Assembly: GCA_964476585.1 (NCBI GenBank)
Contig: CAYZBF010000002.1
Coordinates: 1-64,000 of the forward strand
Origin: CAYZBF01 sp964476585
Lineage (GTDB): Bacteria > Hydrothermota > UBA3072
Direction of reading: 5' to 3'
Length of the DNA stretch: 64,000 bases
Made by a program: the position numbers and the translations under genes. Position 1 is the first letter of the stretch. Every line of letters starts with the position of its first letter. The notes under the pieces are model-generated. The model saw only the letters and a program-made list of their open reading frames with translations, searched no databases and was not told the origin of the DNA. Below, piece after piece: positions 40,251 to 49,679 of the stretch.

Positions 40251-41443
40251 TGAATAACTTAATTGGTCTAGTATATGTTTTACTTTCAAGCCTCACTCTC
40301 TACCTAATATCCTTACCATTACTAAAACGGCTAAAAGGGGGAAGGCGAGAAATAATAAAATATTCACTATTCCCACTCTTTGTCATTTTGTTCAGTTACC
40401 TATTCAGTAATTTAGGATTATTCAACCCTGCCTATAGAGGAGTCCTTGCCTTTTTCTCTTCATATTTATTCATCTTTCTTTTTCTGCTCTCGATAATGAT
40501 CAACATTCGGGGAGGAAAAATTACCTGGTTAAATATCCTTGTTATTGGATCTCTCATCCTCATCATTGCTCTCCTGCATAAACTCGGGGTAATTACACCA
40601 GTATTTCTTTTCCTTAAAAAGCCAATAGTAAGTATTGGAAGCACTCAAATAAGTTTAATAGATATATTTCTCGCAACTATAATATTCTACTTATCGATTA
40701 GATACTCCCAGAATGTAAGAGAGTTGCTGGAGAAAAGATTAAGGAGATTTCCGGCTATGGACTTAGGAAGAATCCATATCTTTTCTATGATAGTTAGATA
40801 TGGAATTATTGTTGTTGGAATATTCATAGCATTATCCATTGTCGGTATAGACCTTACCACCCTTAAGGTTTTAATAGGTGCGCTCGGAGTTGGTATAGGA
40901 TTTGGATTACAGCACATGGTAAACAACCTGCTAAGCGGTTTTATCATCCTCTCCGATAAATCCATAGTGGTGAATGATTTGATAGAGGTGGATGGGTTAC
41001 TCGGATGGGTTGAGGCTGTAGGGCTCCGAGCAACTATAATAAGAACCTTCAACAATGTAGAAGTAATAGTTCCAAATGCAGAGCTTGTTTATAATAAAGT
41101 AACCAATTACACCCATTCAGATAATCTAATTAGAATTGATATTCCTGTTGGTGTTTCCTACACTTCTGACCCAAACAGAGTAAAAGAAGTGCTGATTGAA
41201 GCACTTTCTCCATTAAAAGAAAGAGTGGAAAAATCTTCCATTGACGTTTATTTCAATGATTTTGGAGAGAGTTCACTTGACTTCATCGCGTTTATATGGA
41301 CTGACCAACCTCTTAAGAAAAAGAAGATTGAGAGTGATGCCCGATTTGCTATATGGAAGGCATTAAAGGAAAACAACGTTGAAATCCCATTTCCTCAACA
41401 GGATATTCATATCAGAGATAGTAAATCAGAAATTAATTCATAA
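40250..41443 (+). CDS. MscS-family mechanosensitive ion channel
   Basis: 397 residues. Four or five membrane segments in the first 180 residues, then the pore-lining helix TM3 ('TTLKVLIGALGVGIGFGL') and the MscS beta domain ('NNLLSGFIILSDKSIVVND', 'GWVEAVGLRATIIRTFNN', 'VIVPNAELVYNKVTNYT'). The C-terminal alpha-beta part ('VEIPFPQQDIHIRD') closes the cytoplasmic cage. It releases solutes on hypo-osmotic shock from the inner membrane. Direct coupling with an MCP-type receptor is unusual and may point to an osmotic sensing unit. Confidence 0.92.
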   Translation: MNNLIGLVYVLLSSLTLYLISLPLLKRLKGGRREIIKYSLFPLFVILFSYLFSNLGLFNPAYRGVLAFFSSYLFIFLFLLSIMINIRGGKITWLNILVIGSLILIIALLHKLGVITPVFLFLKKPIVSIGSTQISLIDIFLATIIFYLSIRYSQNVRELLEKRLRRFPAMDLGRIHIFSMIVRYGIIVVGIFIALSIVGIDLTTLKVLIGALGVGIGFGLQHMVNNLLSGFIILSDKSIVVNDLIEVDGLLGWVEAVGLRATIIRTFNNVEVIVPNAELVYNKVTNYTHSDNLIRIDIPVGVSYTSDPNRVKEVLIEALSPLKERVEKSSIDVYFNDFGESSLDFIAFIWTDQPLKKKKIESDARFAIWKALKENNVEIPFPQQDIHIRDSKSEINS

Positions 41444-41488
41444 ATGGTTTTTCTCCATAAAGCCTTAGGGAAATTTGAAATTGTAATC

Positions 41489-42070
41489 TCATCCTTTTTC
41501 TTCTAATATCTTCTCCCATACCCTTCGTGCCGATTTTCTTAGTTCTTTAACGCTTCCATTATTTTCAACTATGAAATCTGCGTATTTCCTCGCTTTTCTT
41601 AGATTCATCTGGGAGTTTAATCTCCCTTTAATGATTTCATCAGAGATTCCAAGTCTTTTCAGCCTGGCTCGTAGGACTTTCGGTTTTGAATCCACCAAGA
41701 TGATATAATCAAACCAATCCTCTATCCCCCATTCAAAAATCAGGGCCGCATCAATAACGACTATATTATGTGCACTTTTATCAATGGCTTCTTTTAGCAT
41801 TCCGAGTAAAATAGGATGAACTATCTTGTTTAGTTCCTCTAACTTTTCACTGTCTTTAAATACAATCTCTCCCAACCTCTTTCTATCTACCTCTCCACCA
41901 CTTATTATTTCTTCTCCGAAGGTTTCTTTGAGTTTTTTTACTACGTATTGATTTTGAAGTACTTCCCATCCAATACAGTCAGCAGCTATTACAAATCCAT
42001 CCCACTCCTCAAAGAATCCGGCAACAAGACTCTTCCCTGCACCGGTATTTCCAGTAATACCTATAACCAT
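41489..42070 (-). CDS. coaE: Dephospho-CoA kinase
   Basis: 193 residues; last step of coenzyme A synthesis, phosphorylating the 3' hydroxyl of dephospho-CoA. 'GITGNTGAGKSLVAGFFEE' is the P-loop, 'FVIAADCIGWEVL' holds the catalytic Asp, 'IVHPILLGMLKEA' and 'VVIDAALIFEWG' are substrate blocks, and 'RLKRLGISDEIIKGRLNSQ' the lid. It stands alone, converging on the MscS gene, with a leaderless promoter five bases from the ATG. Confidence 0.95.
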   Translation of the reverse strand: MVIGITGNTGAGKSLVAGFFEEWDGFVIAADCIGWEVLQNQYVVKKLKETFGEEIISGGEVDRKRLGEIVFKDSEKLEELNKIVHPILLGMLKEAIDKSAHNIVVIDAALIFEWGIEDWFDYIILVDSKPKVLRARLKRLGISDEIIKGRLNSQMNLRKARKYADFIVENNGSVKELRKSARRVWEKILEEKG

Positions 42071-42075
42071 AGTTT

Positions 42076-42104
42076 ATTATATGTATCAAACTCAATTATC
42101 GCAA
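42076..42104 (-). promoter_or_regulatory. Leaderless promoter of coaE
   Basis: On the minus strand: TTGCGA at 42104-42099, 17-base spacer, TATAAT at 42081-42076, five bases to the ATG at 42070. Confidence 0.75.
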
Positions 42105-42117
42105 GATTTTTCTATTG

Positions 42118-42186
42118 ACTCACGACACACAACTGATGACTTCCGACTATTTCATCCTTAATTTACTCACTAACCCGTTCATCCAC
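42118..42186. repeat. Phrase-repeat spacer
   Basis: Words ACTCACGACACACAACTGATGACTTCCGAC and TTTACTCACTAACCCGTTCATCCAC (split by AT-rich bases); the latter is the complement of GTGGATGAAC..GTTAGTGAGTAAA and so belongs to the GTAAATGAGT/GTTAGTGAG phrase group. Confidence 0.45.
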
Positions 42187-42215
42187 TTGACTTTTATACC
42201 TTTAATATCTAACTT
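42187..42215 (+). promoter_or_regulatory. Short-leader promoter of the C25 protease gene
   Basis: TTGACT (42187-42192), 17-base spacer, TAACTT (42210-42215), 14 bases before the ATG at 42230, so a leader of about seven bases and no Shine-Dalgarno sequence. Confidence 0.6.
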
Positions 42216-42229
42216 TAAATGGTGACAAG

Positions 42230-45200
42230 ATGCGAAAATTTATAATGTTCATCCTTTTTATAGGTTCTTTACTCCTTTCTGGAGAATCTCTTATTATAAA
42301 TATTTTCTCTCCGGATTACAGAATTAAAACGATTGGAGAATATGAATATATATTCACCAGGGATGGAGATCATATACTAAAATTAGGGGCTCCAGAATTA
42401 CCGGTCTGCAGAGAAAAAATATTGCTTCCTTCGAATGCAAAAAATATTGAACTTAATATAAAGAGTATAGAACAGGAAATTCTTTCTGATTCTTATTACC
42501 TACCTCCTGTTCAGAAACCTGCAATTCTCTCAAATATCAATTTCAAAGTTCCTGAAAGAGTAGATGAAGATCCGATTGTTTATAACTCGAGTGGACCATT
42601 CCCTGAAAAAATTGTAGAGTTAAAAGGGGTTGGTAATCTCAGGGGAATGCAAAGCTGTGATATCATATACCATCCCTTTCAGTGGATACCAAACAAAAGA
42701 AAACTCATCTATAATAAATCAATTGAGTTGGAAATAAACTACTCATTAGAGGGCTCTCTATCTCAAAGAAAACCTTCCAGAATTGAATCACGGATAAAGA
42801 GAACAATCTTTTTAAATAGTCAGGGAAGTAAAGAATATTTAGAAGATGATACAGTGGGTATCGATTATATAATCATAACAGATTCATCATTTGTGGATGA
42901 ATTCAAGGCTCTACTTAGATGGAAAAGAGAGAAGGGTCTTCGCTCTCGCATAGTCACCACCGACAGTATCTATAATAATTACCTTGGCCTTGATCACCAG
43001 GAAAGGATAAGAAATTTCATAAAGGATATGTACCAGAACCATAATCTCTTATGGGTTCTGCTTGGAGGAGACACAGATATCGTACCCTCCAGGATTGCCT
43101 ATGCTATGAATTCAGAAGCAGGATTTGCTTTGGACGAGGATGACTTACATGCAGACCTGTACTACTCTGACCTTGATGGGAATTGGAATGAAAATGGACA
43201 TGTACCATGGGGAGAGATATCTGATTCTGTCGACCTCTATCCAGACGTATTTGTTGGACGAGCGCCGGTTGATACTGAAGAAGAGGTGAATACTTTCGCA
43301 GTCAAAGTAATACGTTACGAAAAAAATCCACCCACAGATTATCTAAATAAAGCACTATTTCTTGGAGAAATACTATGGGATGATCCATATACAGACGCTG
43401 GAGTTGGAAAGGACAAAATTGACAGTTTATATATTCCCAATTGGATAAACCTCACCAAACTCTACGAATCGCTTAATAACGAGCGTTCTGAGGAAGTGGC
43501 AAATTCAATTAATGATGGACAAAACCTTATCAATCATGATGGACACGCATGGTATAACTGTATGGGAATGGGCGAGGATTATTTCTACCGTTCTGACATG
43601 GACGCCCTTGGAAATGGGGACAGTCTTTCCATCCTCTATTCCATCGGGTGCTGGGCAGGAGCCTTTGACTATGACGCAATATCTGAACACTTCATTAACA
43701 ATCCAAATGGTGGAGGTGTAGCTTTCATCGGTAACTCCCGATATGGATGGGGGTCTCCTGGGTATCCTGGATTCGGATATTCAGACCGTTTCGATGCCTC
43801 TTTCTTTTCAAATCTATTCGATAAAAAATACACAAATATAGGTCTTGCTCTTGCCATGACAAAGGCCGATTACATTCCAAGGAGTCGTGAAGAGAACGTA
43901 TACCGAGTGCATCAATACCAACTCAATCTCCTGGGTGATCCAGAAATGCCCGTATGGTTGAACAAACCTTCAAAAATGTTTATAGTAGCACCTGAGGCAA
44001 TACAGGATAGCATTCCATTCCAAGTAAGGGTTACCGACACCTTGAATGTCCCTTTAGGAGATGTCCGAATCTGCATTACAAATTTTGATGGAGATTCCAA
44101 TGGAGTTTCTATCTTAAAACGTTCCTACACAGATGAACTCGGGGACGTCTTATTTTCCATTAATTGTCAATATCCCTGTTCCTTACTCATTACTGCAACA
44201 CTGGATGGATATATACCTGCCCAGAGAACTATAACCCTCACTGCAGATGGATCTTATCTTTCTTGCATCCAGAAAGATATAAATGAAATATCAGGTAACA
44301 ATGACGGAATCATAAACCCTGGAGAAGAGATTGATATTGCGTTAGATATGAAAAATACTGGCAATGAAATCATTGATAGTTTAGACTTACTACTAAATTC
44401 AAAAAATTCATCCATTAAGATTACTGACAGTTTGTTCACCTATCCACATTCTCTTAAACCCGATAGTACTTTCCAGTGCACTTTTTCTTTCAATGTAGAT
44501 TCCAACCTCACTGCTCAATCTCCTGTCAATTTCGAATTAATTGGAACCTCAGGGTCTCATTCCTGGATGAATATTTTCTCAGAGATGATAGGCATTCCCA
44601 ATTTACATATCGTGCTCAGGGGAATATCACTTTATGGAGATGACAGCATACCAAATGGTAGCGATTATTTAGTATATCATTACAGATTAAAAAATGACGG
44701 ATATGAAAATGGATTTGGTATACGGGTTATATTCTCCTCACATAATCCATATATTACCCTCATAGACTCATTCTCCTATATTGATACTCTTCTCTCTGGA
44801 AATGAAATAGCGGAATCGCTTTCTGTATATATCTCCCCTGATATAGTTGAACCTTATTTAGCCTTCATTCATTCAGATATAACCACACAGGATAATTTTA
44901 CTTTCAATGATTCCTTTTTGCTAAAAATAGGAGAAACAGGATTTTTTGATAATCTTGAATCAGGGACATCGAAGTGGGAACACTATGGAACAAATGATTG
45001 TTGGCATTTGAGTGATTACAGAAGTCATTCTGGGGATTCTGCTTTTTACTGTGGGATTGAATCTAGCCATCAATATATTAATTCAATGGAAGCAGTCCTT
45101 AGAACTAAAGCCCTAACAATCTTTCCTCCCTGCACTCTCTCCTTCTATCACTACTATGAATACCCAAACTATGGTAACGATGGTCTCTTTGTGATAATAG

Positions 45201-45703
45201 AACATGATTTTACTATGGACACGCTTGATTATATTGGGAGTGGTGGAGCACTGGACTCAACTTACAACATTGGTAATTCCTGGCTTGTTGATAAATACGA
45301 TTTATCCTATATCAACACATGTGATCCGATTCGACTCTATTTCGTATTTACATCCGATAATGATGACCATGCTGAAGGAATGTACATTGATGATATTCGA
45401 GTAACGGGTAGTTCTCCTCCCTCAAGTGGTATTCCTACAGAAGAAAGGTGCGCATTACAACTCTCCTCCAGTATAATCTATTGCCCTGGATGGGCCTTTA
45501 TCACCCTGGATGAACCCACTAACATCTCCTTAAAACTATATGACAGAACTGGAAGATTAATAAAGAAATTAATTGATAATGAATTATACCAGAGAGGAAC
45601 TCATCCTGTAAAAATACTGAGGAATCTACCTTCAGGAATATATTTCCTTAATCTTTCAGGGAATAACTTACGAGAAACTCGGAAAATAGTAATATTTCGT
45701 TAG
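42230..45703 (+). CDS. Gingipain-like C25 cysteine protease with T9SS-type C-terminal tail
   Basis: 1157 residues. Signal peptide (about 1-19), a propeptide-like region to about 200, then the C25 catalytic domain: 'DYIIITDSSFVDEFKALL', 'LLWVLLGGDTDIVPSR', 'NHDGHAWYNCMGMG' (His436 and His439; one is catalytic) and 'LYSIGCWAGAFD' (catalytic Cys474). After about 600 come immunoglobulin-like and CARDB-like beta domains, and the last 75 residues ('ISLKLYDRTGRLIKKLI', 'LPSGIYFLNL', 'ETRKIVIFR') form a Por-type secretion tail. This predicts outer-membrane export by a type IX secretion system, none of whose components is in this window. Monocistronic. Confidence 0.9.
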   Translation: MRKFIMFILFIGSLLLSGESLIINIFSPDYRIKTIGEYEYIFTRDGDHILKLGAPELPVCREKILLPSNAKNIELNIKSIEQEILSDSYYLPPVQKPAILSNINFKVPERVDEDPIVYNSSGPFPEKIVELKGVGNLRGMQSCDIIYHPFQWIPNKRKLIYNKSIELEINYSLEGSLSQRKPSRIESRIKRTIFLNSQGSKEYLEDDTVGIDYIIITDSSFVDEFKALLRWKREKGLRSRIVTTDSIYNNYLGLDHQERIRNFIKDMYQNHNLLWVLLGGDTDIVPSRIAYAMNSEAGFALDEDDLHADLYYSDLDGNWNENGHVPWGEISDSVDLYPDVFVGRAPVDTEEEVNTFAVKVIRYEKNPPTDYLNKALFLGEILWDDPYTDAGVGKDKIDSLYIPNWINLTKLYESLNNERSEEVANSINDGQNLINHDGHAWYNCMGMGEDYFYRSDMDALGNGDSLSILYSIGCWAGAFDYDAISEHFINNPNGGGVAFIGNSRYGWGSPGYPGFGYSDRFDASFFSNLFDKKYTNIGLALAMTKADYIPRSREENVYRVHQYQLNLLGDPEMPVWLNKPSKMFIVAPEAIQDSIPFQVRVTDTLNVPLGDVRICITNFDGDSNGVSILKRSYTDELGDVLFSINCQYPCSLLITATLDGYIPAQRTITLTADGSYLSCIQKDINEISGNNDGIINPGEEIDIALDMKNTGNEIIDSLDLLLNSKNSSIKITDSLFTYPHSLKPDSTFQCTFSFNVDSNLTAQSPVNFELIGTSGSHSWMNIFSEMIGIPNLHIVLRGISLYGDDSIPNGSDYLVYHYRLKNDGYENGFGIRVIFSSHNPYITLIDSFSYIDTLLSGNEIAESLSVYISPDIVEPYLAFIHSDITTQDNFTFNDSFLLKIGETGFFDNLESGTSKWEHYGTNDCWHLSDYRSHSGDSAFYCGIESSHQYINSMEAVLRTKALTIFPPCTLSFYHYYEYPNYGNDGLFVIIEHDFTMDTLDYIGSGGALDSTYNIGNSWLVDKYDLSYINTCDPIRLYFVFTSDNDDHAEGMYIDDIRVTGSSPPSSGIPTEERCALQLSSSIIYCPGWAFITLDEPTNISLKLYDRTGRLIKKLIDNELYQRGTHPVKILRNLPSGIYFLNLSGNNLRETRKIVIFR

Positions 45704-45759
45704 TTTACCAAGAAAAATTCTACGGGAAGAGACGAACAAAGTGAGCCGAGAAAGCCCAT

Positions 45760-46740
45760 TCACTGCTCAAGTATAAAATCCAGTGCTTTCCCAATCTCCT
45801 TCTCAGGATCGCCAGGGAAGGCATGTCCCACATTTGGAAAGACCTTAAGGTGAACCTTAATCCCATAATCCTCCAATAATTCCTTTGCTCGTTGGTTCCC
45901 TTTGAGTCTTTCTTCTCTTTCCTTACCACCAATCATTATATAAAATCTCAATTTCTCACCTTTTAGTTTATCAAAGTGTTCTTTTAATCCTTCCTCATCA
46001 AAACCTCCAGCAATTGGGATTGCTCCCTTAAATAGTGCTGGATTCCTGATTGCAATGGAAAAGGTCCGGCTTCCACCCTGTGAATAACCGGCAAGGATAA
46101 CATTTGAGATGTCAACAGAATATTTTCTAATTATATTCAGAGTCTCTCTTATTATCTTTTTTTCCACCTTCAAGACATCCCCCCATCCAAAACTACTTAA
46201 GCCAAAAACCTCTGTTCCGTAAGGAACTATATAAATAAATCCGTTTTCAGTGAAGAACTCGGCAAGGTCACCGATAAAACTACGAGGCGAAGCCCCGTAG
46301 CCATGAAGCATTGTGAGAACCGGATAGCTTTTAGTTGAATCGTAATCCGGGGGAATAAAAATATATGATGGCCACTCTTTACTCCTTGCCCCTTTTAGAA
46401 GAGACTCCGCCTTTATTTCAAGTTCCTTAAACTTTTCTGTTTCTCTTATATTATCAAAGTCACGATCTCCTGAAAAACTATATGTCCCGAGTTCAATGGT
46501 TTTTTCAATCCAAGTTATTGCAGAATCTTTCATATCCAAAAGAGAATAACAACATGCAATATTATATGCTACTGGAGCATCGGTGGTGTCAAGGGCTAAC
46601 GCCTTTTTAAAGTCTATTATAGCCTCTCCGTAATTACCCTCAGTATAGGCAGTCATACCATTTCTAACATATTCGCGCCTGAGTTCCATAACATCGGGCT
46701 CTCCTGCCATAGAGAAAAGTAAAAAAGCAAGTACAATCAT
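45760..46740 (-). CDS. Exported TPR protein fused to an esterase-type alpha/beta hydrolase
   Basis: 326 residues. A short signal peptide (about 1-13), TPR repeats (about 20-115, 'GMTAYTEGNYGEAIIDFKK', 'VAYNIACCYSLL'), then a carboxylesterase/PHB-depolymerase-like hydrolase: 'YPVLTMLHGYGASPRSF' (oxyanion loop), 'VILAGYSQGGSRTFSIA' (GxSxG nucleophile), 'RFYIMIGGKEREE' and 'KVFPNVGHAFPGD' (catalytic His). Probably periplasmic or surface ester hydrolase; substrate unknown. GGAGGG lies six bases before the ATG. Monocistronic in appearance. Confidence 0.85.
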   Translation of the reverse strand: MIVLAFLLFSMAGEPDVMELRREYVRNGMTAYTEGNYGEAIIDFKKALALDTTDAPVAYNIACCYSLLDMKDSAITWIEKTIELGTYSFSGDRDFDNIRETEKFKELEIKAESLLKGARSKEWPSYIFIPPDYDSTKSYPVLTMLHGYGASPRSFIGDLAEFFTENGFIYIVPYGTEVFGLSSFGWGDVLKVEKKIIRETLNIIRKYSVDISNVILAGYSQGGSRTFSIAIRNPALFKGAIPIAGGFDEEGLKEHFDKLKGEKLRFYIMIGGKEREERLKGNQRAKELLEDYGIKVHLKVFPNVGHAFPGDPEKEIGKALDFILEQ

Positions 46741-46779
46741 TTATTCCCTCCTTTTATACTCTCTAAGATGAAATTTATT

Positions 46780-46811
46780 CTGCTCACCAACTCACTAACT
46801 GTCCAACTATT
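46780..46811. repeat. CTCACCAACTCACTAACTGTCCAAC phrase
   Basis: Complement GTTGGACAGTTAGTGAGTTGG, the same words as the cluster near 11250-11390. It fills the short spacer between two minus-strand genes. Confidence 0.5.
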
Positions 46812-47786
46812 TTATGCAAATCGTATTTTAAGGACATCTCCGTCCTTTACAATATAATCCTTACCAACAAGATGAACGAGACCTTTATCCTTTGCTTCCT
46901 TCTCACCCCCAACATCTATAAGTTTATCCACTGATACTACTTCGGCTTTAATAAAACCTTTCTCCATATCAGAGTGTATCTTCCCTGCTGCCGCTAATGC
47001 ACTTTCTCCCTCTTCTAATCTCCATCCCCTGACTTCCTTTTCCCCTATAGTGAAGAAAGTAATCAATCCAATTTCAGAATAGAGAGCCTTGACCACTCGA
47101 TCTATGGCACTTTCTTCCATTCCATATAAATCCATATACTCCTTTCTCTCATCCGCATCCAACTCCTGTAGGTCAGCTTCCAGCTTGCCTTTGAAAACCA
47201 GGGATGGGATTCCAATATCATCTATAGAAAAGACGAAGTCTTTTTCTTCCTGTTTTTCTGATATATTAATAACAGCAAACATTGGTGCGAAAGTAAATAG
47301 ACTATAACTCTTAAGAACCTTTTCTTCCATAAGTGGAGAATCTATAAGCCGAATTCCCTCCTTAAGGAAATTTAACCCCTTCTCCAAGAGTTTCTCTTCC
47401 CTCTCATGTTCCTTTTTATGTTCTTTTTTTATTGCCTTCAATCGTTTCTCGATCACATCCTGATCAGATATAATCATATCTGCTTCAATATTAGCACAGA
47501 CTCGGACAGGCTCTTCTCCAAAGAATGCACCGATTACAAGTAAATATGCGTCAGAAGTCCTAATCAATTCATTCTTTGGATCAAACATCCCGGCGTCCAA
47601 TATATCCAACCTCGATGATATCTTTTTCTTCTCGGGGTAAAGTGAATGCAGTCTATCCAGTCGAGGATCCGAAACCTCAACCACACCGACACCAACAGCT
47701 TCTCTATGCCCTTCCTCTATTCCCGTAAGGCTCTTAAATATAACACTCTTTCCACTACCGCGATTACCTATTATTCCAACCTTCAT
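46812..47786 (-). CDS. YchF/Obg-family ATPase homologue with degenerate nucleotide site
   Basis: 324 residues against about 363 for YchF. The C-terminal 110 residues are typical ('GLITFFTIGEKEVRGWRL', 'AAAGKIHSDMEKGFIKAEV', 'KDYIVKDGDVLKIRFA'; the TGS domain). The N-terminal G domain keeps a P-loop ('GNRGSGKSVIFKSLTG'), but switch II, usually DIAGLVKGASKGEGLGN, is cut to 'LDAGMFDPKNE', and the base-specificity motif NxxE reads 'INISEKQ'. So nucleotide hydrolysis may be lost or changed. Canonical YchF binds ribosomes and ATP. It overlaps the nitrilase gene by 23 bases. Confidence 0.82.
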   Translation of the reverse strand: MKVGIIGNRGSGKSVIFKSLTGIEEGHREAVGVGVVEVSDPRLDRLHSLYPEKKKISSRLDILDAGMFDPKNELIRTSDAYLLVIGAFFGEEPVRVCANIEADMIISDQDVIEKRLKAIKKEHKKEHEREEKLLEKGLNFLKEGIRLIDSPLMEEKVLKSYSLFTFAPMFAVINISEKQEEKDFVFSIDDIGIPSLVFKGKLEADLQELDADERKEYMDLYGMEESAIDRVVKALYSEIGLITFFTIGEKEVRGWRLEEGESALAAAGKIHSDMEKGFIKAEVVSVDKLIDVGGEKEAKDKGLVHLVGKDYIVKDGDVLKIRFA

Positions 47787-48564
47787 ACTTATCCTCTCTC
47801 CTATCCTGGAAAAGATCGTTAAATTCCGTTACCTTCTTATCCCGAGCTTCTTCCGGGTCAATGCTAATCGAAAAAAGGCCTTCCTCTTTCCTGCCTACCT
47901 TCAAGACTACCTCGCCCTTTGGATTAATAACTTCACTTCCCCCGGTGAACTCATTCCTCATACCCTCTCTCTCTTCAACACCTGTCCTATTGGCAAGGAC
48001 AATAAACACTTTATTCTCGATTGCCCTTGTTCTTGCGGCCTCTTGATAATAGGGGAGTATGAGATTTGTTGAATGAAGTATGAGGAGCGCCCCTTTTAGT
48101 GCAAGGGTTCTCATAGCCTCCGGGAAAATCCAGTCAAAACAAACAAGAAGCCCTACTCTTAAGCCATCAACCTCAAATATTGGAAAACCCTTATCGCCCT
48201 CTTTGAACACCTCTTTCTCCTTATAAAAAAGGTGAACCTTTCTGTATACACCTATGACACCTTCTCCAGAGAGAAGGACACTGGAATTATAAATATTTTT
48301 CCATTCCCTCTCAAGGAAACCCACAGCCATTGTTGTGTTAAACTCCCCGGCTATATCAATGAGATTTTTTATAAGTACTCCTCCAATCTCCTCACTATAG
48401 GGATATGCCTCTTCATAGCTTTTAAAGGTGTATCCGGTTAAAGCAAGTTCTGGAAGAACCACAATATGGGGTGGCTTTGACATTCTAATAATTTCCTTAA
48501 TCCGCGCTAAATTTGAATCCGGATCTGCAAAGACTGGAGAAAACTGCAAAAACCCCACATCCAT
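47764..48564 (-). CDS. Nitrilase-superfamily amidohydrolase
   Basis: 266 residues with the Glu-Lys-Cys triad of carbon-nitrogen hydrolases: 'VLPELALTGYTF' (Glu), 'VYRKVHLFYKEKEV' (Lys) and 'LLVCFDWIFPEA' (Cys). Size and blocks match omega-amidase/N-carbamoylputrescine amidase relatives. The neighbour at 48564 is a class III aminotransferase, so a role in amino acid or polyamine nitrogen release is plausible; substrate not determined. Starts one base from that gene's stop and overlaps the YchF-like gene. Confidence 0.9.
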   Translation of the reverse strand: MDVGFLQFSPVFADPDSNLARIKEIIRMSKPPHIVVLPELALTGYTFKSYEEAYPYSEEIGGVLIKNLIDIAGEFNTTMAVGFLEREWKNIYNSSVLLSGEGVIGVYRKVHLFYKEKEVFKEGDKGFPIFEVDGLRVGLLVCFDWIFPEAMRTLALKGALLILHSTNLILPYYQEAARTRAIENKVFIVLANRTGVEEREGMRNEFTGGSEVINPKGEVVLKVGRKEEGLFSISIDPEEARDKKVTEFNDLFQDRREDKYEGWNNR

Positions 48565-49679
48565 CAGATAACCTCCTTTGCAGTTTTGAAGAATTCTCGT
48601 AATTCCTCTCCTTTTATTATATAAGGGGGTAAGAGGCGAACTGTATTCTCTTGAATAATATTTACAAGATAACCCTTATCCCTCATTATATGAGCAAATT
48701 CCTCACCATTTTCAACATCAAAAGCTAAGAATAAACCTCTTCCCCTTATTCTTAAATCACTCCTAAATTCAGAGATTACTTCCTTTTCGATATCCCTGAT
48801 ATGTTTCATAAGGTAATTCTGGAGTTTTTGAAGCACTACCCGGGCTAATTGTAATGCCTTGAGATTCCCACCCATTGTAGTCCCATGGTCACCAATACAT
48901 ACCATAGAAGCTATCTTTTCTTTCATACAAACCGCACCAAGAGGAAGACCTCCACCAAGTCCTTTTGCAAGGGTTACTATGTCAGGATGAAAATCTTCAT
49001 GGAAAGAAACAAGGAATTCCCCCGTTCTCCCCAACCCAGATTGAATTTCATCCGCTATAACAACCGCCCTCTGTAATTGAAGTTTTTTCAAAACTTCGAA
49101 GCATTCCTTATTCATCACCCTAACCCCTCCTGCACCCTGAATCGGTTCAAATATAACGATAGATGCATCTTCTCCTTTTTGCCAGAGATCTTCTGGATCA
49201 TTCCAGCGAACAAACTCAACTGGAGCATCTATTCGCGGAAAATCCTGATGTATAAATAAATGAGAAAGGGAAAATGCCCCTAAACTTCTTCCGTGAAATG
49301 AGCCTTCAAAAGCAATTATCTTTCCTGAATTTGCCTTCCATGCAAATTTTAAAGCAGCTTCATTGGATTCAGTACCCGAATTAGTAAAAAAAACCTTCCC
49401 TGTCCCACATAACTCATTTAGAATCGTGGCAATATCATTCTTAAGAGAATGCACATATAGATTTGAAAGATGCGGAGTTATATCGGTCTCCCCAAGAATA
49501 GCATCACAGTCTGGATTGTGATAGCCTAAAATATTAACCCCAATCCCACCTATGAGGTCAAGATATTTCTTATTGGAACTGCTAAATAGATAAACCCCTT
49601 CACCTCTCTCAATCTGAATCGGAATGTTTCGATAGATATTAAGATAACCCATTCCCCTGACAGAATTGGGGATTTTCAC
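48564..49679 (-). CDS. Class III aminotransferase (acetylornithine/ornithine type)
   Basis: 371 residues, close to ArgD. PLP-enzyme blocks: 'NSGTESNEAALKFAW' (phosphate site), 'AFEGSFHGRSLGAFSLS', 'FEPIQGAGGVRVMN', 'IADEIQSGLGRTGE' (Asp to the PLP ring) and 'TLAKGLGGGLPLGAV' (Schiff-base Lys). No other arginine genes lie here, so ornithine, 4-aminobutyrate or a similar amine could be the donor as well. It overlaps a small ComFB-like gene by four bases and is followed directly by a nitrilase. Confidence 0.88.
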   Translation of the reverse strand: MKIPNSVRGMGYLNIYRNIPIQIERGEGVYLFSSSNKKYLDLIGGIGVNILGYHNPDCDAILGETDITPHLSNLYVHSLKNDIATILNELCGTGKVFFTNSGTESNEAALKFAWKANSGKIIAFEGSFHGRSLGAFSLSHLFIHQDFPRIDAPVEFVRWNDPEDLWQKGEDASIVIFEPIQGAGGVRVMNKECFEVLKKLQLQRAVVIADEIQSGLGRTGEFLVSFHEDFHPDIVTLAKGLGGGLPLGAVCMKEKIASMVCIGDHGTTMGGNLKALQLARVVLQKLQNYLMKHIRDIEKEVISEFRSDLRIRGRGLFLAFDVENGEEFAHIMRDKGYLVNIIQENTVRLLPPYIIKGEELREFFKTAKEVI

